Source of the DNA: an uncultured Peptococcaceae bacterium
Lineage (GTDB): Bacteria > Bacillota > Peptococcia > Peptococcales > Peptococcaceae
Direction of reading: 5' to 3'
Assembly: GCA_958451915.1 (NCBI GenBank)
Contig: CAUDRX010000062.1
Span: 1 to 12,184, forward strand
Length of the DNA stretch: 12,184 bases
A program made the position numbers and the translations under genes. Each line of letters starts with the position of its first letter. Position 1 is the first letter of the stretch. The notes beneath the pieces are model-generated. The model saw nothing but the letters and a program-made list of their open reading frames with translations, had not been told where the DNA came from and searched no databases. Of the stretch, positions 7,319 to 12,184 are shown one piece after another.

Positions 7319-7347
7319 ATTATAAAAGATGGTCCCTAAAAAGTAAA
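7319..7347 (-). promoter_or_regulatory. Promoter of the Phe T-box / pheS operon
   Basis: A perfect -10 box TATAAT at 7319-7324 is preceded, 17 nt upstream, by TTTACT at 7342-7347, a weak -35 match. Predicted start is near 7312, just before stem I of the T-box. The -35 lies within the T-tract of the preceding gene's terminator. Confidence 0.65.
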
Positions 7348-7369
7348 GGCCCGTGCCGCGCACGAGCCT
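7339..7369 (-). terminator. Intrinsic terminator of the alpha/beta hydrolase gene
   Basis: On the minus strand, AGGCTCGTGC (7360-7369) pairs with GCACGGGCCT (7347-7356), 10 bp with one G-T wobble and a GCG loop, followed by TTACTTTTT. It begins 18 nt past the hydrolase stop codon. Its T-tract overlaps the -35 region of the pheS promoter. Confidence 0.82.
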
Positions 7370-7387
7370 GAAAAATTATCTCTGGCT

Positions 7388-8335
7388 TCAGCCTTCGCAG
7401 ACCACATCGCCAGCGATCGCATCAAGCATGAATTCAATGACACCGTCACAAACCTCGTCTTTGAGATCAGCATAATTGTGGATCTCGTGACGATAGCCTG
7501 GATAAACAAGGGTAGTGATGTCATGGCCGGTATCTGCGAGCCAGTTGGACGCTTCATACACACCCTGACCATAGAGGCCAAATGGATCCTGATCACCAGC
7601 GATGGAATAAAGCGGCAGATCCTTTGGCACACGTTCTGCCCACTGCTGCCCGGTGATGTCAGCGATCATATCCATGAAATCGAGCAGAGACTTGTTCAAT
7701 GTTGGTTTGGTAAAGCCATCAAAAGGATCATTGGCGTGATCGACCTGAACATATGGATCATGACAGATCCATTCGTTACCAAGAGTCGCATCCGGAATAC
7801 GCTCGCTCATCCAGCCCATCATCGCCACGGTAGCTTCAGCGTCAGCTTCATTGCCGCGGCCATCGGCCACGAGCTTTTCGATGACAGGACGTGCTTCAGC
7901 CATCTTCGGCACAGTGCCACAGGTACCGCAGAAGGTTGCTCCAGCCAGCTCAGCACCATAGCGGGCAACGAACTGACGGGTGATCACAGACCCCATGCTG
8001 TGACCGAAGAAGAAGTATGGCAGCTCAGGGAATTTTTCCCTGACAAGATCCATGAGACGCTTCTCATCTTCGACCATCGTTTCGTACCCTTTGTCTCCCC
8101 AGTCGCCCCAGGTATCATTGAGCTGCGCGGTTTTACCATGACCAACATGGTCATCGGCAGCAACAACGAAACCTGCTTCGAGATAGCGCACGATCATGTG
8201 AAAATAACGGCGGGAATGCTCACCAAAACCATGCACCAACTGTACCACACCGACAGGGTCACAAGCCGGGACATAAATCCATGCCTGTACATTGTCTCGT
8301 TCATTATAGGACGGAAAAGTAAATTCATGTAACAT
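7388..8335 (-). CDS. Alpha/beta hydrolase, monoacylglycerol lipase-like
   Basis: A soluble alpha/beta-fold hydrolase of the 'serine aminopeptidase S33 / Hydrolase_4' group, which includes monoacylglycerol lipases and lysophospholipases. Numbered from the chosen ATG (315 aa): oxyanion-hole motif VHGFGEHS near 35-41; nucleophile elbow GHSMGS with Ser113; acid GDQDPFG with Asp250; and catalytic His283 in YRHEIHN. The catalytic triad is thus complete. There is no signal peptide or membrane segment. The start is the ATG at 8333-8335, because AAAGGAG (8344-8350) is 8 nt before it and overlaps the possible upstream GTG at 8342-8344. The gene stands alone between two terminators, with its own promoter. 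The substrate cannot be told from sequence; a lipid ester is the family's usual target, and nearby plsC and lgt only hint at a lipid role. Confidence 0.88.
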   Translation of the reverse strand: MLHEFTFPSYNERDNVQAWIYVPACDPVGVVQLVHGFGEHSRRYFHMIVRYLEAGFVVAADDHVGHGKTAQLNDTWGDWGDKGYETMVEDEKRLMDLVREKFPELPYFFFGHSMGSVITRQFVARYGAELAGATFCGTCGTVPKMAEARPVIEKLVADGRGNEADAEATVAMMGWMSERIPDATLGNEWICHDPYVQVDHANDPFDGFTKPTLNKSLLDFMDMIADITGQQWAERVPKDLPLYSIAGDQDPFGLYGQGVYEASNWLADTGHDITTLVYPGYRHEIHNYADLKDEVCDGVIEFMLDAIAGDVVCEG

Positions 8336-8343
8336 TTGCGTCA

Positions 8344-8350
8344 CTCCTTT
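8344..8350 (-). promoter_or_regulatory. Ribosome binding site that sets the hydrolase start
   Basis: AAAGGAG, 8 nt before the ATG at 8335. The upstream in-frame GTG (8342-8344) overlaps this site and cannot use it. Confidence 0.75.
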
Positions 8351-8364
8351 ATCTTGATACTTTT

Positions 8365-8393
8365 ATGATACCCTGCTCTTTGCAGACAAGCAA
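8365..8393 (-). promoter_or_regulatory. Probable promoter of the alpha/beta hydrolase gene
   Basis: A -10 box TATCAT (8365-8370, five of six to consensus) and a weak -35 TTGCTT (8388-8393) are spaced 17 nt apart. They lie between the gatD terminator and the hydrolase ribosome binding site. Confidence 0.55.
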
Positions 8394-8419
8394 TCACTTT
8401 TTTACGAGCCTCTGCCGAC

Positions 8420-8452
8420 AAAAAACGCTGCAAGGCTCTCCTTGCAGCGTTT
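8420..8452 (-). terminator. Intrinsic terminator of the glnS-plsC-murT-gatD unit
   Basis: On the minus strand, AAACGCTGCAAGG (8440-8452) pairs perfectly with CCTTGCAGCGTTT (8423-8435) around an AGAG loop, and the T-run extends to 8420. The stem is 13 bp counting terminal A-T pairs. It starts about 10 nt after the gatD stop. Confidence 0.93.
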
Positions 8453-8462
8453 GCAGGTTCTA

Positions 8463-9110
8463 TCATTTTTGTTGTTCAAGTGCTGTCGCGATCAGGCGCT
8501 CTGCGAGGTGGCGGTTGCGCACCAGGAGCGGCCCATGAAAATAGGAACAGAAAATGTTCTTATAAACAGCGCCTTCAGTGCCGTCTTCGCCATTGTTGCC
8601 ATGACCTGTGACGACACGTCCGAGTGGCGCTTCACCTTCACCGAGGAAAGTGCGGCCATTGTGGTTCTCAAAGCCGAGATAAGTCTCGCCAAAACCATCA
8701 TTGTGGATCTCGATATCGCCGATAAAGCGGTTATCGATCTGACGCAGTGTGTAATGTGGCAACGCACCAAGACCTTCGATCTTCTGCCCATCAGCGGTCT
8801 CGTAAAACTGACCGAGCAGCTGATAGCCGCCGCAGATGGCCAGCCCCGTGCCGCCGCCCTCGACATAGCGAACGAGAGCCTCTCGTTTCGACGGCAGATC
8901 CCTGGCAATAACCATCTGTTCATGGTCTTGTCCACCGCCTATAAAGAGCAGATCAAAAGCCTCCGGGTCGAAGGGCTCTTTAAGGCTCACCAGCGTGGTC
9001 TCAACTTCGAGCCCGTGCTGACGCGCCAGATACTGGAGCATCAGAAGGTTGCCGTTGTCGCCGTAAGTATTTAGCAGATTGCCGTAAAGGTGACAGATCC
9101 TTAACTTCAT
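8463..9110 (-). CDS. gatD: Lipid II isoglutaminyl synthase, glutamine amidotransferase subunit
   Basis: A 215-aa class I (triad-type) glutaminase of the CobB/CobQ-like group. With MurT it amidates the alpha-carboxyl of D-Glu in the lipid II stem peptide, using ammonia from glutamine. Visible: the N-terminal HLYGNLLNTYGDNGNL typical of GatD; IGGGQDHEQ at 57-65; the nucleophile elbow AICGGYQLLG with Cys93; the conserved R128 in DNRFIGD, at the place of the Arg that holds glutamine in S. aureus GatD; and His192 in SYFHGPLL. Its start ATG overlaps the murT stop (ATGA), so the two subunits are translationally coupled as expected for a 1:1 complex. AAAGGAGG (9121-9128) lies 10 nt before the ATG, a slightly long spacing. 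It is the last gene of its unit. Confidence is high from motifs plus the murT partner. Confidence 0.96.
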   Translation of the reverse strand: MKLRICHLYGNLLNTYGDNGNLLMLQYLARQHGLEVETTLVSLKEPFDPEAFDLLFIGGGQDHEQMVIARDLPSKREALVRYVEGGGTGLAICGGYQLLGQFYETADGQKIEGLGALPHYTLRQIDNRFIGDIEIHNDGFGETYLGFENHNGRTFLGEGEAPLGRVVTGHGNNGEDGTEGAVYKNIFCSYFHGPLLVRNRHLAERLIATALEQQK

Positions 9111-10459
9111 ATCGCCATGCCCTCCTTTATATACCCTTGTTCCGCAAAAGTACGGCGCAGATCGAGTGTGGCTGTATAAGTCGCAAGGATGTAGACCTTG
9201 TCAGTCGGTGCATGGGCGATCCAGTCAGCGATGTGCGAAAGCTCCTGATCGATGTGCTGTTCGTCCGGCACAAGCCCAGCGACCTCAAAACGGGTCGAAA
9301 GTTCGGCCACGCGGATCCCCGAAAGGAATACCGGACGACCAGTTGTGATCGAGACGAGTTTTTCAAAATCGCCGTCCCATATCCAACTGACATCGGTGCC
9401 ATCAGCAGGTCGGTCGTTCAGGAGTGAGACAAGTGAAAACGGCGCCGTGTCTGTCGCCAGCATATCTACGATCTGATTGAAGCCAACGGGATTTTTGATC
9501 AGGTTCATGACCACATCCTTACCAGCGATATTGATATGCTCCTGACGGCCAAAGACACGTTTGGCAGCATCAAAACCTCGTTTGATGTATTGGTCGCTGA
9601 TGCCGAAATGCTTTGCCACGCTGTAAGCAGCGAGGGCATTGTAGATGTTGTATAGCCCAGCGATCGGCAGGTCGAACGCGACTCCATCGATATCAAAGCG
9701 CGAGGATTCCGGCGTCAGCGCATTGATAGCCGTCACCGCATGAGCCAGTTCCGGCCGTTTGAAATCACAGTACGGGCAGTAGAATTTACCCAGGTTGGAA
9801 TATGTCAACAGCTTGTAATGCAGGATATTGTCACATCTTGGACAAAGGATGCCATCGGTATTGTAATGGGCCATCTGCTCATGCTCAGCTTCATGGGCAA
9901 ATCCAAAATACTCCACAGGATTCTCCAGCACCACACTGGAAAAGATCGGAAGATCGCCATTGGCGACGATCGTTGCCGTTGGCACCTGCTCGGCGCCGTC
10001 AAGCATCATCCGATAGGTGGTATAAATCTCGCCATAGCGGTCCATCTGATCCCGGAAAAGGTTTGTAAAAACGATAACCTCCGGCTTGATGTATTTTGTG
10101 ACATGCTTGAGCGTCGCTTCATCGACTTCCAGCACAGCATATTTGGTGCCGGTCTTCTGCCGCGGCGCCCCGAGAAAACAGGAAATGATCCCCTGCAGGA
10201 GGTTGGCACCAGTCGGATTGGTCAGAACCTGCCCATATTTTTCCTGAAAGATCTTGGTGATGAAGGATGTCGTCAGGGTCTTACCGTTGGTCCCAGTGAC
10301 GATGACGGTACGGTAATCTTTCGAAAGGTGCGCCAGGATGTCCGGATCGATCGCCAGTGCCACCTTCCCCGGCATACTGGAGCCACCACTGCGGGTCTTT
10401 TCCAGTATCACTTTGCTGGTCCTGCCAGCAAGGCTGGCCAGCGTAGAACGTAAACTCAT
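9107..10459 (-). CDS. murT: Lipid II isoglutaminyl synthase, Mur ligase-like subunit
   Basis: A Mur ligase homologue that activates the D-Glu carboxyl of lipid II with ATP so that GatD-derived ammonia can form D-isoglutamine. Numbered from the chosen ATG (450 aa): P-loop TGTNGKT at 55-61; central domain with VLEVDEATL and FTNLFRDQMDRYGE; a zinc ribbon with C206-x2-C209 and C228-x2-C231 (CPRC, CPYC), as in characterised MurT; IAGLYNIYNALAA; and the C-terminal DUF1727 domain with SLLNDRPADGTDVSWIWD. Asp349 there matches, by position, the aspartate I recall as completing the catalytic triad with GatD in S. aureus. The start is the ATG at 10457-10459, since AAGGGAG (10467-10473) is 7 nt before it but only 1 nt before the ATG at 10465. 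The gap to plsC is 2 nt, and the stop overlaps gatD. Amidation affects crosslinking and antimicrobial sensitivity in Gram-positive bacteria. Confidence 0.96.
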   Translation of the reverse strand: MSLRSTLASLAGRTSKVILEKTRSGGSSMPGKVALAIDPDILAHLSKDYRTVIVTGTNGKTLTTSFITKIFQEKYGQVLTNPTGANLLQGIISCFLGAPRQKTGTKYAVLEVDEATLKHVTKYIKPEVIVFTNLFRDQMDRYGEIYTTYRMMLDGAEQVPTATIVANGDLPIFSSVVLENPVEYFGFAHEAEHEQMAHYNTDGILCPRCDNILHYKLLTYSNLGKFYCPYCDFKRPELAHAVTAINALTPESSRFDIDGVAFDLPIAGLYNIYNALAAYSVAKHFGISDQYIKRGFDAAKRVFGRQEHINIAGKDVVMNLIKNPVGFNQIVDMLATDTAPFSLVSLLNDRPADGTDVSWIWDGDFEKLVSITTGRPVFLSGIRVAELSTRFEVAGLVPDEQHIDQELSHIADWIAHAPTDKVYILATYTATLDLRRTFAEQGYIKEGMAI

Positions 10460-10461
10460 AA

Positions 10462-11238
10462 TCATTCTCCCTTATCGTCTTGAGCCGTCTCATCCTGATC
10501 AGCCACGATCCTGCAGCCGACAACCTCCGCAATATCTGCCTGGATCTTGTCTGTCAGGGTCGAGGTATCCTTGCCCTTGTAATCCTCCGGCATGATCGCC
10601 GGCAGGAAAGTCACCGTCACAGGCAGTGCTTTGAAGAAATAGCTGCCGCGCGGCAGGACATTGATGGTATTTTCTATAGCGAATGGTACGATCGCTGCTC
10701 CGGACTTCGTGGCGATCTTCAGACTGCCCGGCTTAAAAGGACGCATATCACCATGGTCGGAACGGGTCCCCTCTGGAAAGATGCACATGCCATGCTCATA
10801 TTTTTTCAGAAGCTTGGCCGCGCTCAGTATGATCTCCAGCGATTTCCGCGATTCGGTGCGCGGCAGGAAATAAGAACCGAGATCCGATACCCATCGGGAA
10901 AAGACCGGGATACCGTCAAGCTCTTCCTTGCAGATAAAAGCACTTGGCCGTGGAATCGCTGCCAACATCACCGGTGGATCAGCCATACTCTGGTGATTAC
11001 CGACATAGAGCACCGAACCTTCTTTTGGCACATTCTCCAACCCCTTCACAGTGAGCTTGATGCCCAACAGTCTGCATCCCACCCGCGCAAGATGATTGGC
11101 AAACTTCCAGATACGGCGCTGGGCTTCTTCAAACTCGCCCGCCTCAATAAGCCGCTCCACCTTATGGCGCAGCGGCAGACGGATCACGAGCACTGCACCA
11201 AACCAGATATATGTAAAAATACAACGGATGGCTGTCAT
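10462..11238 (-). CDS. plsC: 1-acyl-sn-glycerol-3-phosphate acyltransferase
   Basis: Membrane-associated acyltransferase of the PlsC/LPLAT family that makes phosphatidic acid from lysophosphatidic acid. Numbered from the chosen ATG (258 aa): an N-terminal hydrophobic segment (about 4-22, with YIWFGAVLVI); block I NHQSMAD with the HX4D pair His82 and Asp87; block II around DLGSYFLPR; block III FPEGTRS from 154; and block IV IVPFAI near 183-188. The start is the ATG at 11236-11238, because AAGGGG (11247-11252) is 8 nt before it. The earlier GTG at 11247 and ATG at 11244 are on or too near that site. The stop TGA overlaps the upstream ATG alternative of murT. It sits between glnS and murT without promoters in the gaps. 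Some LPLAT relatives acylate other lipids, so the exact substrate is inferred from family. Confidence 0.92.
   Translation of the reverse strand: MTAIRCIFTYIWFGAVLVIRLPLRHKVERLIEAGEFEEAQRRIWKFANHLARVGCRLLGIKLTVKGLENVPKEGSVLYVGNHQSMADPPVMLAAIPRPSAFICKEELDGIPVFSRWVSDLGSYFLPRTESRKSLEIILSAAKLLKKYEHGMCIFPEGTRSDHGDMRPFKPGSLKIATKSGAAIVPFAIENTINVLPRGSYFFKALPVTVTFLPAIMPEDYKGKDTSTLTDKIQADIAEVVGCRIVADQDETAQDDKGE
10467..10473 (-). promoter_or_regulatory. Ribosome binding site that sets the murT start
   Basis: AAGGGAG, within the last codons of plsC. It is 7 nt before the ATG at 10459 and only 1 nt before the alternative ATG at 10465. Confidence 0.7.
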
Positions 11239-11243
11239 CCCCA

Positions 11244-12184
11244 TCACCCCTTAAAGCTGTCTTTGAGCCCACAGGTCTCGTTGAGCACGATGTGACCAGG
11301 CGCAGAGTATTTGCTGTCTACACAGAAATAGCCGTTGCGCAGAAGCTGATAGGTGGTTCCCGTCCCAGCGTCCTTCATGATCGGTTCGAGCTTCACGCCC
11401 TCGAGCACTTCCAGACTCTGTGGGTTGAACTGATCAACGATGTTCTCAGCCTGAGAGTCAAAATCAAGGAGATCCCCATAGAGATGCGCCGTGGCATCGA
11501 CGGCATTGGTCGCTTCTACCCAATGCAGGGTCCCTTTCACTTTGCGATTGGCGTTTTCACCACCGCTTTTGGTCGTCGGATCATAGGTACAGAAAAGTTC
11601 AGTGATCTCACCGGTCTCCGGATCTTTCACATAATCATTGCCTTGGAGAATGTAGGCATATTTCAGACGGACTTCCTTTCCGGGTTTGAGGCGATGATAT
11701 TTGCTGTTCGCTTCCTCACGGAAATCAGCCTGTTCGATATAAAGATGGCGCCCGAACGGGATCTCATAGGTGCCGGCTTCCGGATCGTTAGGGTTGACCT
11801 GAGCAGTCAGCATCTCGATCTGATCTTCCGGATAATTGGTAATGGTCACCTTGAGCGGACGCAGCACACCCATCGTGCGCGGCGCGTGCTGGTTGAGGTC
11901 CTCGCGCAGACAGTGCAGCAAATATCCGGTCTCAACACGGCTATTGGATTTTGCCACACCTACGCGTTCGCAGAAATCCTTGAGAGCTGCCGGCGTATAG
12001 CCGCGACGGCGCAGACCAGCGATGGTCGGAAGGCGCGGATCGTCCCAGCCATCGACAAGACCCGCATCGACCAGCGCTTTGAGCTTGCGCTTGGAAGTGA
12101 CGGTGTTTTCAAGCTCCAGACGAGCAAATTCATACTGACGGGAGCGGAATTTAATAAACGGCATGTGTGCAAGATGATCAAGCA
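11244..12184 (-). CDS. glnS: Glutaminyl-tRNA synthetase, C-terminal part (5' end outside window)
   Basis: Class I synthetase that charges tRNA-Gln directly. About 313 residues are visible; the frame runs on through the right edge (upstream codons read LDHLAH), so the ATG at 12164 is not the true start. Compared with E. coli GlnRS (554 aa), the missing part is the N-terminal catalytic fold with the HIGH motif. Visible: RQYEFARLELENTVTSKRKL, matching the E. coli stretch with VMSKRKL but with Thr for Met; GWDDPRLPTIAGLRRRGYTP; REDLNQHAPRTMGVLRPLKV; and the two beta-barrel anticodon-binding domains with ADFREEAN, GKEVRLKYAYIL, FCTYDPTT, KVKGTLHWV and GYFCVDSKYS. These rule out a GluRS. The stop lies 5 nt before the plsC start, making glnS the upstream gene of the plsC-murT-gatD unit. 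GlnRS is patchy in Bacillota, which often use GatCAB instead. Confidence 0.95.
   Translation of the reverse strand, partial: LDHLAHMPFIKFRSRQYEFARLELENTVTSKRKLKALVDAGLVDGWDDPRLPTIAGLRRRGYTPAALKDFCERVGVAKSNSRVETGYLLHCLREDLNQHAPRTMGVLRPLKVTITNYPEDQIEMLTAQVNPNDPEAGTYEIPFGRHLYIEQADFREEANSKYHRLKPGKEVRLKYAYILQGNDYVKDPETGEITELFCTYDPTTKSGGENANRKVKGTLHWVEATNAVDATAHLYGDLLDFDSQAENIVDQFNPQSLEVLEGVKLEPIMKDAGTGTTYQLLRNGYFCVDSKYSAPGHIVLNETCGLKDSFKG
11247..11252 (-). promoter_or_regulatory. Ribosome binding site that sets the plsC start
   Basis: AAGGGG, in the last codons of glnS. It is 8 nt before the ATG at 11238. The alternatives at 11247 (GTG) and 11244 (ATG) overlap it or sit about 2 nt from it. Confidence 0.65.

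Noticed and set aside
7478..8332. 284-codon plus-strand frame opposite the alpha/beta hydrolase
   Set aside because: The minus-strand frame has a full catalytic triad, ribosome binding site, promoter and terminator; the plus-strand frame has none of these.
9740..11295. Plus-strand frames of 237 and 271 codons opposite murT and plsC
   Set aside because: The minus-strand genes carry complete family motifs and coupled starts; the plus-strand frames show no recognisable domains.
12162..12164. ATG at 12164 as the glnS start
   Set aside because: The frame continues upstream with GlnRS-like residues (LDHLAH), there is no ribosome binding site, and the catalytic domain with the HIGH motif would be missing.
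1..12184. Mobile element, CRISPR array, phage or defence genes
   Set aside because: No transposase, integrase, long terminal repeats or regularly spaced repeats were found; all genes are core housekeeping types on one strand.

Overview
The window is a continuous run of minus-strand housekeeping genes from what looks like a member of the Bacillota. Supporting signs are a T-box leader in front of pheS, strong AGGAGG-type Shine-Dalgarno sites, a MurT/GatD lipid II amidation pair, a PheS with the CxxC..CxxC insert known from Bacillus, and classic sigma-70/sigma-A promoters with 17-nt spacers. Base composition is moderate, near half G+C. A bacterial-type glutaminyl-tRNA synthetase is present, which is patchy in this phylum. 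I cannot name the class with confidence; an Erysipelotrichia-like lineage is only a guess.

In transcription order (right to left) there are four units. (1) glnS (5' end outside the window), plsC, murT and gatD are packed with overlaps or near-zero gaps and end at a strong hairpin terminator (8420-8452). This unit joins glutamine use (Gln-tRNA charging, glutamine-dependent amidation of lipid II) with phospholipid synthesis. (2) A monocistronic alpha/beta hydrolase of the monoacylglycerol lipase type has its own promoter (8365-8393) and terminator (7339-7369). (3) A Phe-type T-box riboswitch (about 7073-7312) precedes pheS, pheT, lgt and a DtxR/MntR-family regulator, with gaps of 13, 12 and 4 nt, ending at a terminator (2349-2380). 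As laid out, phenylalanine starvation should raise not only PheRS but also lipoprotein diacylglyceryl transferase and a metal-dependent repressor. (4) leuS has its own near-consensus promoter (2281-2309) and no T-box; its 3' end runs off the left edge.

For lgt, murT, plsC and the hydrolase, the Shine-Dalgarno site lies at or inside the most upstream possible start. I therefore moved each start 2-3 codons downstream. The window is almost fully coding, and no stretch over 300 bases lacks a gene except the annotated T-box region (7058-7387, 330 bases). I found no mobile element, CRISPR array, tRNA, rRNA or evidently new multi-gene system. The points most worth checking are the extended T-box operon, the mixed metal-ligand set in the DtxR-family protein, and the glnS-plsC-murT-gatD grouping.
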